Shown: in pieces, positions 37,069-50,637 of the stretch | Position numbering within the stretch: position 1 is the first letter of the stretch | Layout: each line of letters begins with the position of its first letter | From: Psettodes erumei | Lineage: Eukaryota > Chordata > Actinopteri > Pleuronectiformes > Psettodidae | NCBI GenBank assembly: GCA_016785225.1 | Contig: JAFBJZ010000357.1 | Coordinates: 2,671,501-2,735,500 of the forward strand | Direction: 5' to 3' | DNA length: 64,000 bases | Made by a program: the position numbers and the translations under genes | Notes under the pieces: model-generated | The model's database searches: none | What the model was told of the DNA's origin: nothing | Seen by the model: only the letters and a program-made list of their open reading frames with translations

Positions 37069-40000
37069 TATAAACCCCCTCTGTCGGTGCAGTCATTCTC
37101 CAGCAGCTGGCTGCTGCTCAGAAGCCCATAACTTATATGTGTTCTTTTAATGGCGAGCCAGTATATGGGCCCCAATCGACCATCCAGCAGCCACCCCCAA
37201 CACACATGGCCTATGCACACTTCCATTCTAACATGTTATCTAACACTAACAAACTTATGTTTTTTGTATAAACCTACTGTCCAAGAACCTTCTCCGTCTG
37301 CCATTTTACTGAATGAAATCTCTGGCAATCCCCAAAACATCCAGTGTTGCCACATCAAACTGTTCAGTCTCTCTTGGATCATAGTTGACATAAAGTGCGT
37401 CTTCAAACGATGGAGAGAGGAGAAGGACCTCAGAGCACAAGCTGATGAGTTCAAGTTGGTACAGACAGGCTTCCACAGCTTGTGCACCTCTGGCAATAGA
37501 GTTTTGAACACAGGAGTCTGATGATACTGTTTGGCCAACTTCAGGCACAGTGGTCTGAATTGCAGCTGGCAACAGATCAAGCTGTGTGCCCAGACTGTCC
37601 AAGTCATTTTAAACCTGTTACTGTCCTACTGTCACATATCAAAATGTCAAAAAGAAGCCTCTCAGATATGGATGGAAATAGATAATTCAATCTGTTGAAT
37701 TGTACATCATCACTACTGTGAATTTATTAGCTCAAATTAAGCTTTAATACATATACCAGGGTCTGGGCCAAGTCCTGTATGTTTCTAAATCTACAATAAT
37801 CCAAACAGTCACAACAGTGTTGCTACATTGGGAGGTTTTCACCCAGCCATTGTTTGTGTATACTAATGTGATAATTCATCAGGTAGAAGTTGTTTTGGTT
37901 GCAAAGGGTACAGGTTTGTGATACTTTTGTCTTCTTGTTTTTGTACCACATACCACACACAAAAGGAGTTTAAATTATGTTCCAATAAAGTGTCCTGTCC
38001 TCTCATCTGAGTAGAATGATCGAGACTGACAGGGCAGTGAGTTCAGCAGGCTCTTACGTCCCTTTAAGTCAGAGTTAGAGTAGTTCAACTTTCACTGTGG
38101 TTTTTAGAGGAACACTTTCATTCTCACAATCAGGGACCTGAGGATCATGTGTTTCACAGTACGATGCAGGATTTCTAAAAGAAAAGACATGGCTAATTGT
38201 AACTTTCATTAATAGTATTGCAGAGTCTGACACCAGTGAATGACGGAGATTTCCACTGGCCCACACGCTTCCTGTAGGATGAACAAGTGAGTGAGTGTCA
38301 GTCAGTGATTCACAGTTTCAAACAGTAACTCTGCTGGGACACAGATGAATCTCTGTGCTGCTGTCTTTGCTGTCGCTTTCATTCACACAAGGATCTTCAC
38401 TGTTTAGTACATTTGAATAAAGTGTGTGCATGTAAGTGGGTTGTAACGAGCATGTGTGTTCATGAGAAGTGGTATTTTGTATGTGTGTGTGTCCTGAATG
38501 GGCTGCATTCATACACAGATTTCCTCTATACACTATGGGGCTATTATATCACAATACATTTTACTGTGGGTCAGTGGGTTAAAGTAAAATGAAAAGTGTA
38601 GTTTTTTGCTGCAGATCAAGCTCGTGTCTAATGAAGACGATGAGGGCATCATCTTATATAATTACTGTAAAGGACAGAGGGAGGTATCATCAGGATCAGA
38701 CATAAATGGCAGCAAAGTTGATTCAAGCTATGGCACTTTGTGTCTTAGTTGGTAGTAAAATATATATAATATAAAGCAACATAAGGTTTGTCTGTTCTCT
38801 TGGTGATACTCTTTAATGACAAGCTAAGAGAAAAGTTAACGCTAATGAGTTTCATTTCTCTTTTCCTCTAAAAGGCCCAATTACTCCCTTACTCCCTTGT
38901 ATCTTAATTAAGCAACAAAGTCACAGCATACATCATTGGCTGCATTATTAAGTGTTACCAAATTTACTTTAATGTATGATGTAAATATTAGGGGACCCTC
39001 ACACCCCAGCAGCTTAAAAAAGAAGAACAAGCAAAGCATGGCACCAGTGAACTGATTTAATTACAAAGATGAACCCACAGTGACAAAACAAGAACAGCTA
39101 CATACAGGAAGAAACTCTGATAGACTGCAACCATGACAACCACAACCAGAGCCAGAGATAACTGAGTTATGAACCACTGGGTGTTTTTCTTCCTCTTGAC
39201 ATCTGTAACAAAGAAAACATCAACATCATCAAACTATCTTTCAGTCTCCCTGGTCATGGCAGAGGCCATCTTGTCCTCTTCTGGAATCTGGATCTATGAC
39301 AGTTATAATTTAAACAAGACCGACAGCGCATGCCAGAGGGAAGCTGGGAAAAATATAAACAAAAACAAACCTTACACAAATATATAAAAATATGCCATTA
39401 GATTCATATCAACAATTGAGGACCGTGGGTGCACTATTTACAGAAAAACAGGCAATATATACCAATATTTACAACAATAAGGACTTTGTTCACATGAGGA
39501 GGTTACTAACAGGTTGCTGGGAGTTAATCAGTGATGGGAGCATGAGTTTGATGTGATGGTGAAAGTAGAGTGTGAGTCTTGGCACCCAACATATTTCATT
39601 CTCTCAACTCTGGTCAAATTAGCATTTGAGTTTTACTTCATATCTGTGTTTTTGTGAAAAAGTAAAAGTATATTCTTAAGGCAGATTTGAAAGAAAATTT
39701 CATCTTGAAAGTTTCTGGCTCCAACTATGGCAGCACTTTGAAATAATCATGAATAGAGCCATCCATCTAAAGTGTTTTCAGCCTGGGTCCAGGAAGAGCT
39801 ACGACCCTTATGCTGCTCAGCTTGGTTTTAGAAATGCTGCTCCTGAAGTGCTGGACCAACAGAAATAACACACAGATGTTCCATCCCAAATTTTCTTTTC
39901 ACTGTTCAGAGATAGTAACTCCAATCTACAGACAGCTCTCTATGGCTCTTTTGCCAGCATAGATATACAGCATTGCATGGGTAATGTGGCAGCTTTTGGC

Positions 40001-42889
40001 ACTGAGAGCACAAACTTGAACTTTCTTAATGGATCATACAGGACATTCATCTACTACAGCAACGCTACAGGACATTTTGGGTCGTAATCAATTGCTTTCT
40101 TACCAAGAGTTGGATAAGATACCACTTTCATATCTGTAAGTTAATTTTTTTTTTTTAAATACAGAAGGCATTGTTCAACATACATCATGGAAATGGGGGG
40201 GGGGGGTGAAAGAAGGCCAAGGCCTTTTTTAAACCTTTGTTTAATGTGTACAAAAGTGGTGTTAAAACTCTCCAGGTAGTCACTGAATTCACAAGTCTGC
40301 CAAAGTTGTCATTAAACAAACAAACGATTCATGTGATAATTAGTTAGATTTAGATGTGTTGAAAGGCCTCTACTAGTGATGTTAAGCCAAGATCTTAGCT
40401 GTACCTTAACATTTATCAAACAGACATGAGTGGTATCGAGCTTTTATCAAGCTAACTCTCAGCCATAAGCCAAACATGCCCATTTCTCAAAAGTTTGTTA
40501 AAATCCTCAAACCTTCCTCTGCTGTGTTCTTCACAGGCCAGCAGCTAACTGGACTTTTACCTTGGTTGTGATCATATAACCACAACCAAACAAGCTCCTT
40601 TTTTTCTACTTCTCAACTGAATAAGAGAGCACTTGTGGAGTGTACAGAGACATGTGACTAGTTCCAATCTACTCTTACGTTACAGCAAGTTAGCAGCTAT
40701 TACAACAGCCAGCTAATCCTCTTAGCTGTTAGCCTAGCTCACAGTGTGAGAGCTAACCAAAGGTGAATGCGCTTGGAAGTGGGAAATCTGAGGTGATGAG
40801 TCCATATGGCTGATTAAGGTGCAATGAGGTTTTCTAGGCTTGGAGGGATCAAAGACAATTACCGCTTAACCCTAAAGCCTGGTGCTAACGTGTGTGTGTG
40901 TCTGTTGTGAGTAAAGACAATGTCAAGAGTCATCCTTAACTCCCATAGACATCTGCTGTAAGGTGAAGGAGAGTTGACCACGCCACTCTGTGTTTATGTG
41001 TGCGTTTGCGTAAAATGGCTTAACTTTTAGCCTTTCGAAGGCACGTGCAGGTGCTCAGCGTTTGTCCTTCTGACCTACTGGTCTCACAAACAAACCACAA
41101 GCATCTTGTTCTCTAATAATCAATGCTTGAAAATATATGTTTGAGTGGGTGTGCACATTGGGGGTGTAACAATACATCTGCAAAAATGCCACCGTACACA
41201 CGATGGAACTGAAAAACAACTGAAACAAATCTTACCATTTGGCACCCAAACAGGCCACAGAGTGACTGCGTCCTCTCTCAGTCCAATAGTTGCATTCAGA
41301 CACAACGTGAAGTGAATTCAGTCTGCAGTCTGCTACATTTTGTAGAGACCAGAAACCTTTTGTCCAGACCATCTCTTTTCTGGTCCTGTCCCTCTACATT
41401 TACAGTTACACCATTCCAAAACAAGAATCCTGTATTGTGTAGTAACAAAATATGAGTGGACTGTATGGTTATATCCCTAGTGCATGTCTGTCTGGCCGAG
41501 CCAGACTGTGCTGGCTTATCTGTTCTAGTAATCAAGCCAAGACCTTCTTGCCAACTCAAGAAGAAAAAAGTGAAAGCTACATCTTCTATAAATTAAGTGC
41601 TGTAAAAGAAGGCGCTAAAAAAAAAATTACCATAAATACTGTACATAACTATCTTTATCTGCTACCTCAGCCTAGCGTCATTTCTGCAATAGAAATTAGC
41701 AAAACTAGTCCTGATTTTCTTCCTGACAGAACACAAAATTCATGGCGAAAGAAAATCTTTTCAGATCCCTTAATGTCACATCTTTAAGAAGGCATCGCAT
41801 AGTTAGGTTATGGAGGAATGTCTCCAGTGGTGGGTCACTGCTTCATCTACGCTCACGGCATTTTAAAGTGGCAGCCAAAATGAAATTTTAAAAAAAGATA
41901 CAATGTAATTATCTGTGGAAAACACACATTTATGGTTTTCAACTTCTTCTGATTGAATGAGTGAAGGCTGTGCATTAATGTTTGTGACTGTATGCATGCT
42001 ATTATAGTCTTGTTAGATACCCTTGTGATATATTGCAATTAAATGATGTTTTTGTTCACACTCCCCTTTACAAGAGAAAAGATGATTTAGTCTCATACCT
42101 ATAAGCAATGATTGTGGAGTAGATATCACATCCCCACTGGGGCCCAGAAAGATCTGACCTCAGATGACCTTTACTCCTTTAGAAGCGTATGGGCGTCAAC
42201 TGAAACTCTCTTCTATGCTTGAATTCCAGCTGGGAAATTAAACACAAACTCAGCATTTCCATCAAACTACAGTCTGTTGGTAAGTTTCATTCATGTATTT
42301 TGTGATATTTTCCATTTATCATCGGGAGGCTTTTTGTCTGAAGTCCAGGTTAACATGAAGCAATGTCGTAAAGGGCTGATGTCCAAAAAGGTTTTTTTTA
42401 AAAAACAGAGAAAATGTCAAAGGTCAATGCTTCTACTTAAATGTCCTCCTGTGCAACAACATTCACAAGAATCCTGTCTTTCCTTCACTTGTCAATCTGA
42501 ACGTCTGAAATTTTTGATGGCTTTGTCATTTCATTTTTCACCTCTCTGTCTTCATATGTCTCCATCAGTAAAGACACGTTTCTAGACGAATCTTGCAGAT
42601 GAAAAAATAATTAAATACACATGCACAGACACAACTCAGTGAGGAACAATGCACACCATCAGAAACATTAACAAGGAAAACTGGGTTTGAAGGGGTCATA
42701 TTCATTTGTAAGTTCAGGAGGGAGTTGACAGCCATATTATGCACATAGAGACTGGTGGACCGAGCAGAAGACCAAAACAGCGACACACCAAAAAGTGAGA
42801 AGTCCGATGGGGGAAAAGGACAGGAGCTTGTGCGCTGTTCTCAGCTCGAGGGAGGGTGGGGCGGGTTCTTCAATCTGGGCTCGACTGAC

Positions 42890-44006
42890 TCAGACCCTCC
42901 AAAGCAAGAGATGGTTGGTGCTGTCGTCCCGTCCAACTGTTTCACTGCTATTCGTCAGTCTGAAGTCCTCGTAACCATCTCCACCAGAAATGACTAGATG
43001 GTTGTTTTTTGAAGGGAGGTGGGCAGAGGCTCTCCGGCGTGTGGAGTCACGCCTTTGGAGGCTCCCATCAACTGCGCTGCTGCTCTGGGACTGGTTACCT
43101 GAGAAAGAAAGGTGTGTTTCACTTTTGCAGCAAATGTAGAAAAGGGTGCACATAAATTAAGTTTTTAAACAAGAAGAGACTCAGAACATGATTAGGTCAT
43201 TGATGTACATAAAACTACTTATTACTTATTGATAAACAAATTGTGTGAAAAAACCTGTGGACTCAGTTGCTGGAGGGGGGAGGTTCATGTCAAACCCTTC
43301 TGGTAGTTCGATTGATGTCAGGAATCGAACGTGACCCGTGTGTCCATGAGCCGAGCCCATGGGCACCAGGGGAGATCTCAGTGTTCCGGCCCCAGTTCCT
43401 GAGCTCACTGCTGGGATTGCCAACGTAAGGACCACCCCTGTCGATGAACACTGTCTTGAAATATGTTTTGTTTTTGCACACTCATTGGTAAACTTTTGCT
43501 ACTAACAAGACAACATTTTAAATGAATTCTAACAAAGAACATCTGTCAAAAGAACTGTTTTAAAAGGGAATGAAATGAAGCCAAATTTTCATATTTTCAT
43601 TTCTTACTCAGAATTTGAAAAATGACCATTTTTTACCTGCACTTGTGCCAATCCAAAGCAAATCCTTACAGGCAAGCAATGCTGTGATTCTCAGACAGGC
43701 AGCTTTGTGCTGTCTGATGATCGCATCTGCACCTATATCGGAAAGAATAGGGAGAAGTGGATGGGTGTCATTTCAAGGTTATGAGATGGGTGAGAAGTGA
43801 GAGAAAGGGTTGTACGACATAGAAAAGAGAGGGTTTAATTTTGGGGGGAAATGTGTTGCTTTATCCAGGGCTTTTCTTCATCAGTTCTTGGTAATACAAG
43901 CATACACGGATGCATGCATACACAGTCAATACATGTACTTCTCACGGTGCATTACACATAGGTCCTGCACATAAACCTGCATGTTCAAGTATGCACCTAC
44001 AAACCT

Positions 44007-44037
<31 letters not shown>

Positions 44038-47000
44038 CTCTTATTCCTCATGTGCATTTACCTGCGAGCATCTTGTGCACAGCAGGCGCCACGTCCACCT
44101 CTGTCAAACTCTCCCAGGTCTGAGCGTGGTAGAGTTTGACCTGCGCACTGGCCTGCAACGCCAGCCACACACCCTGACCATACGCCACCATGCACGTCAC
44201 ACACCGACTGCTGTCAGTGCCCACCTGGAACCAGTGCTGGGAGGAACAAAGGGAGAGAGATGGAGGGACAATGTCTCAATATGAGTGCTTATATATTTTC
44301 AATTACAGCCTCTGAGGTCAAATGTTGTGAGCCACATTTTCACACAGCCATCCATTCTTACCTCTTGTACCAGTGTAGTTGTGTTGATAACAAGGACTCG
44401 GTTCTGTGAGCCACACCAAAGTTTCCCTCCCACAGGCACCATTTTGGTGACAGGACTGCTGGGCGTGCCCAAAACTAATGTTTGAGAAGACTGAGGGTCC
44501 CAAAAACTACCTGCAGATTGAGAGTTCAACAGGTTTGAAATAAAAAAACACACAGACACATATATTGGTTTTCAAGTACCAGTAGTATCATCTCATCCTC
44601 AACACACTTGTTGACTTGTCTTTGTAGTTGATGGATTAAGAGACACTTATTTTCACCACATGCACCAGAGGTACAAAAACCACTGTAGTTGTGTTTTCTT
44701 ATTCTTGTCCACACTTCAGCTTACCTGCTTCTCTCTGATAGACGATCACCTCTCCATTGGCCAGAGACACAAACACTTTGTTGTCCAAATACCTGAATGA
44801 GGCAAAAAAGAAGGAATGTTAAAATAAAAAAAGACAGAGGACAGTAAAAATAGACTTTCAAACCTAGCTGTATTAAATACCTTTTTATAATCTATATAAT
44901 ATATAAATATCCTGTATTTTAACTATCAGCTTGAATTCCAGTGAGTTATTTGAGTAAAACAGTGACCAAATAGGCAGACTCACAGTATGCAGAGGATGGA
45001 AGCTAAGTGTTGCATCTTCATGCTGTTTTTACGGTTGCGGATGTTGTCCGAGGACTGGTACACGTGGATGCTAACATGAAACAGAAGCATGAGGAGATTA
45101 GCGTTAACTCCAGTGATGAACACACAACAACAAGGGATACATTTGCTGGGAGAAATGTTCATTTGTAAGTGTATATCTGTGGGTCTGGCAATAAGTTTCA
45201 TTGGAAACTTTGAAGATTTCTGAAGGTTTAAACTGCTTTCAAAACCAAAGAACCATTGTGTGCATGTGTTGTTATATAGCACATACCATCCATCCTCTGT
45301 GCCCAGCCACACTGAACTCTGATAGGCCTCGGGGTCAATGCTGAGCAGGTCCTCCAGACTCGCCCTGGTGAAAGAGCCCCGGGAGGATCGGCGCATGGCG
45401 CGGCCGTCCATGGGGCTCTCTGCCTGTGCCCGACTTCCGCCGCCAACCCCTAACATCCCTGGAGCTCCATAAGAGCTTGCTACTGGGAACTCCTGCTCCT
45501 CCTCGCTGCTGGTGGTCTCTGTAGCCATGTCTTTGGAGCTCGGACCCTCATCATCTTAAAGAGAGAGCAAACAAAGTGTGAGGTCCACAGACAGGCAGTG
45601 AGAGTACTGTGTGTGGGTGTGGGTGTGTTTGTGTACACCTGAGCAAATAATGTATTTTTACTCACTGCCATAGCTGGATGAAATGGTGGAGTGACTAGCC
45701 TGACTCTGCAGAGTGGAAGAAGGACTGGGTGAGTCCTCATCATCTGTGTCATCACTGTCGAAAGGAACAAGCTCCGCCCCTGGTCCTGCAAAGATCAACA
45801 ATCAATCAGCTGATCAGTTAACACACTCATATACTCTCGCTGCTTGTCATGTTGGAAAGACATTAATGGACGAACCTGTAGGCTGCTCCGTCAGCTCCAG
45901 AGATGAATGAGAGATGGATATATGGAGCTGCTGACCTGGTGTTCTGGAGGTAGGGGTGAGGGCGGGCTCTGATCCACGCTCTCTGAGAGTGAAGTGTGAT
46001 TGGTTAATGGCAAAGATTACACACCAGAGTAAGTCAGGAACAGTCAGTGAATCATTCAGGTGGCACTATAGAGAGTTTCAGCTTCATAAAAACTGATGTT
46101 TCAATGTCACATGCTAAATTATCACAGTAGTGAGTAATCAATGACCTTTCACTCCCATTAGATTTATTTTCAATAACAACAGTTTTGGTACTTTGCAGAA
46201 TGGGAACATTCATTGAAGGTAATCCACAGAACATTCAAGAAACTACTTTTGGGGAACTATTGCCTGAGAACGTTAAAAAAACTTTCATGAATTAACAGGG
46301 GAATGTTTGCTATGATCAGGCAAATTTCCTATAATGTAAAATTTTTTGCCTGGATTGGGCGTGAGGGAGGAAACAGCCTAACTTAGGTAAACAATGATGA
46401 AATCAATATTACTACTGTTTGCGGAAAGATTGTAGTATTTCATCCACACTTGAAACTTTAAAATATTAAGTTTGTCTTAATACATGCATAAGCATAAATA
46501 AACCAACTCAAATATTTAGTATTCAAAAAAAAAATGTAAAAGAAGCAATAGCAGAATGTAAAAATACCCCATTACTCTTTAAGATAACCTTTTCACATTG
46601 CACCTTTTCTCATCTGCAAGCTTTGAAAGCAGAGTTTTGAAACACTGTGTAGCGCATGAGAAAGGTGTATGACTTATAACTGCAGTTTGAATTCAAAAGT
46701 GTTTGTGTGTGTCCACTGACCTTCCCTTGAGTCCTGGCACAGCAGCAATGCAGATGATCCTCGCTGAGCAGACGGCGATACAGGCCTCCACTGTAGGCTC
46801 ATCTTTGATGTTCAACAGACACACCTGCAAAGGAAACATCACCATCACACCAGTTCAAAACTGTGAACAAAATTCCCACTAATGTGTTTTCTCCACCTCA
46901 GAAGTATGCAGAATAATTTGCCTCACAACTGCGACCACTTCTGCAATTTTGTCAGCATATGCTGTCACCAAAAGTGCTGAATAGTAAGTGGCACTTGTTA

Positions 47001-47716
47001 AATATTTTCCTCACCTGTCCCACGTATCCATCACTGTTACACACCCACACTTCACATCCACTGTCAGGACAGCTGTGACTGGGAGAGGCACATGAAAACT
47101 ACAGACAAAAAAAACAAGATATGAGTGGAGAGGACTTATTTGTACGTCTGTGAACTTAACTCATTTAAATCACATAAATCAGGACTTTCACCCTCAGATA
47201 TAAAACAGACTGGATGGTAAAGTTTCGCTGTTGCTCTCACCTGCATTCCACTACGTGTCTTCATTATAGGAATTGCTTTCAGAAACTCTGGGTCCCACTG
47301 GTCCTTGTTCATAGCTAAACAAATGAGACAGGTGGGAAATTAGCCTGCTTATAATAAAGTAGCTTGGAAGGAATCTTGTGCAAATCATTAACAATAGAAT
47401 ACACAAATTTTTGTCAAAGGAAATTACTTCTCTCCCCTTCTGATGTCTTATTTGCAGGCTAAGGAACAGTCAATAATATTTTGTCTGGTTATAGACTTTT
47501 TCACTGACCTAGTTTCTTCTTGGCCTCCTCAAAAGCCTGTTCGAAGTTGGAGCGAGCATCAGGTGAGTTAAACTCAAAGACAAAGCTGCTCTCTGCGGAC
47601 ACTGTAGTAAACTCCAGCTTTGTGGGCAGAAAGGTCATACTAAAAGCCAAAGACTGTTTCTCTGACAGCTCCCGGTGCACTGAGGCCATTAGATCCTTTA
47701 TCACCTCGTCTAGGGA
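42890..47716 (-). CDS. arhgef17: arhgef17 exons encoding the C-terminal propeller-like region
   Basis: Exon 47509-47716 (KLEFTTVSAESSFVFEF) links the PH to the next part. Exons 47241-47314, 47015-47098 and 46721-46824 carry EVWVCNSDGYVGQVCLLNI and EACIAVCSARIICIAAVPG. After the linker, eight exons from 45070 down carry repeated blade-like strands (VFVSLANGEVIVYQ, KLWCGSQNRVLVI, GVWLALQASAQVKLY, LLWIGTSAGVVLTLA, HTGHVRFL). The last exon has HLVISGGDGYEDFRL and ends LLLWRV with TGA at 42890-42892. A seven-blade WD40-like fold is inferred. Confidence 0.9.
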
Positions 47717-50606
47717 CTGAGAGAGAGAGAGAGAAAGGAGGAGTGGTTTAAAAATTAAACAGAACACAGAAAAGAAGCCTTGATTTTATAATGGCTTATG
47801 ACATGCAGTTTCTCTGATGACCAAGAAAGCTCGAAATTCAGAAATAACAATATTTGTCATGGGAAGGGGAAGAAGTCGTGCACGCACATGCGTGCGCACA
47901 CACACACACACACACACTGATACATACACAAACTTTTTAGTTTTCCAACCAAAAAGCAGCCATTAGAATTTATAAAAGGCATATGACATGCAGTTTCTCT
48001 GATGACCAAGAAAGCTCAAAATTCAGAAATAATAAAATTCTCTTAATGTCTTCTTCTGTAGAGACAAGGTGGCAAATAGAAGGACAAAATGATGAGTTGA
48101 GACAAACACAGTATTGCTAAAGGACCACTGTACCTGGTGTGGGAAGCTGAGGGTCTCAGACAGTTTGCTGATCTGACCCAGCGTGCTTAGATCCTCATCT
48201 AATCGACTTATCATCTTCTGGATACTCTCCTTGTTTGTTGCCTGAGTGGAGTCTGGGGCAAGGATGAAAAAACAATCAGATACCAGCCATCTGCAATCCC
48301 ATTTTTGTAATTTAGCTGAAGGGTCTATTGTTCTATGTTGATACTGAAATTTGATAAGGGACATCAATAAAAAATTCATTGCGACTTAATTAGTGATGTA
48401 CGTCTGCAAAAAGGGTGCAGGTTAACAAATGTTGCATTCAATGCTACTTAAATCTACAAGCAGTTATTGAAGTTTTCCTTCATTTTCTGTGCCAGCAGTC
48501 TTACTTTTCACCACCTCCACGTCTTCCAGAGGGAGTTTCCACAGGAATTTGTATTTACTGGAAGTGTCAATCACACTCGCAGCAGAGTATCTGAGAGCAG
48601 CGGAGGAGGAGAGAGAAAAAAGAGGCACAAAGTGCATAAAGGTGAATTCTGTCAAACACTGTATAGAACATTGTCTGCATGTCCTTTGCTGAACACCAGG
48701 GGGCAGAGTGTGGGTTGGAAACGGCATTACGACAATCCTTGTGTTTGTATGTGTGACTGTGCTCTGTCAGTGTGTTTATGTGAGGGTGTGTCTGTGTGTG
48801 TTACAAACAGGCTCATGGAGCTGCGTCTCAGCGAGCCAGACTTCCTCTTGAGAGTGGTGCAGATGATCAGGTCACTGAAGAGGAAGAGGGAACGGTCCTT
48901 TTTCCCACCCACTGTCTTCTACACATGGAGAGCGAAATGAAAAAAGAAGAGCTTAGAATGTTTTAACATACATTATCAAATAAAAAATGAAGATAAATAC
49001 ATCAGTCAACAATTTACTAGTACACAGTACAGTGAATACATAATAGGATAGTTTATAATGCTGTTTGCTGCAATCATTTGTAATTATTTTGATCTATTTT
49101 CCAGGAGATGGCAACTTCAAACGATCATTACCTTCCTTCGAACATTTTTTTAGTTCGGAAAATATTTCTTACCGCCTCCATGACCATTTCCTGTCTCAAG
49201 AACTTCCTCTGGGGGTTGAGAATCTGATGCAAACAAACAAAGAGAAAGGTAGTCGTCACTCAGTATCATCAAAATAACTAAAAATAATTGTCATCTCATT
49301 CTGTTGGAAACTATGGAGTCAACGACTTGCATAAAAGCCATGAGCACAGGCCAACACTGAAAAAAATGGTTTCTTTGTACTTGGAATACTTTGTTTCTTG
49401 TGGGACCCATGACTTTAATGAGACTAACAGGACAAAGTAGAGGTTAATGAGAGTTTAAACAAATAGTTAACCAGCCAGCCCCCACTAATTTCCTCATATT
49501 TTAATTGACAAATGATTGCAAAAATGCCCAAATTTTCTGGTTACAGCTGCTCAGTTATGAGATTTGCTGCTCTTCATTGTGCTAAAGATAACAAACTTAA
49601 ACTTACCATATGTAAAAAATGTAGCCAGACAAAACAAGCATAATCTTGGATGTAATTAGACAAACATGAGCTTCAGAGGTTCTTACACTAAATATGAAAT
49701 ATCTCACATGTTCGACTCCCTCTATGTGCGCCTCGATCTCCTGAATGACCCTGGCCTCCCTCTCTGCTTCTTCAGCGGATCGACGTCCCTTATTGATCTT
49801 CTCAGCCAGGCGCTTGATGTCCCTCTGGGCATCCAGTAGGAGCGGGTGGTCAGGGTGATCTTCTGGGGTGTGCTTAAGCAGGTCCTGCATGGAAAACAAA
49901 ACAGATACCCTGTGTGTTAATCTAACTTTACAAAGTCGCTAAACATAGGGCACTTATAGTATACAAAAATTAGTCAGTTATATATTTTATTATTTATGTC
50001 ACCTTGACCAGCAACTCATATCGAGGAATCCTCTGCACCGGCTTAATCATCAGATCGCCCAGACCCTGTTTGTCCTTGTTCTCACGCCTGTTTTGCTGTT
50101 GAAGTGAAGGAAGAAGGAGGATGGAGACAGAGCATGGACATGAGAGAGTATCAGAGAAAAGATTCAGCTGACAAGATGATTGATTGTAAAAATCCCATCA
50201 GTGTTACACTTCATGTCCCCACCACCAGATGGCGAAGCAGTTCCACAGTGTAAATCCTATCTGGCATGAAGCTCTTTCCGAGGTTGTAAACCGAGAACAG
50301 GAGGAGGACATGACAGGTTTTTGTGGTGCCTGATTACATTTTTGCATTTGAGTTCTTGTCTTTGCAGCCAGCTTGTGTTGTTTTTTCCCCCTACATTTAT
50401 TTCTGGTGGCATACCACAGTATCAAAGTGAACTACAGTGGTCTACCAAATTTAACTGGACATTTTGCAAAAATATCCACAGGTATTTTAAGTCAAATTGT
50501 CCAGCTGAGTTGGTTTAACCAGATGGTTTGTAGAACATTTCACAGGCAATTATTTGTCATGGGAATACCAGCATGGACAAACAGGGGGGAAGAAGACAGG
50601 AAGCGT

Positions 50607-50637
<31 letters not shown>

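Larger units (their letters stand above)
25036..42889. other. long interval without a recognised protein gene
   Basis: About 18 kb between relt and arhgef17 on the same strand. Contents: (TG)n/(CA)n microsatellites near 25385-25410, 25556-25578 and 25709-25730; a nuclear-receptor half-site cluster at 29258-29346; a CpG-rich segment at 36190-36600; (TC)n/(GT)n at 36821-37066; an unexplained minus-strand frame at 37306-37600. The arhgef17 3' UTR must begin just below 42890 and may be long; no firm poly(A) signal was chosen. Confidence 0.55.

Noticed and set aside
36755..37150. 131-codon frame rich in SLSLSL and CVCVCV
   Set aside because: Translation of the (TC)n and (GT)n repeats.
38075..38533. 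Two minus-strand exon-like frames ending VKVELL* and SRVTV*
   Set aside because: The first has a decent acceptor (CTTTTCTTTTAG), but both end in stops in different frames and cannot be joined into one gene.
45228..45446. 72-codon minus frame within the arhgef17 linker exon
   Set aside because: Wrong-frame shadow of the serine-rich exon 45287-45554.
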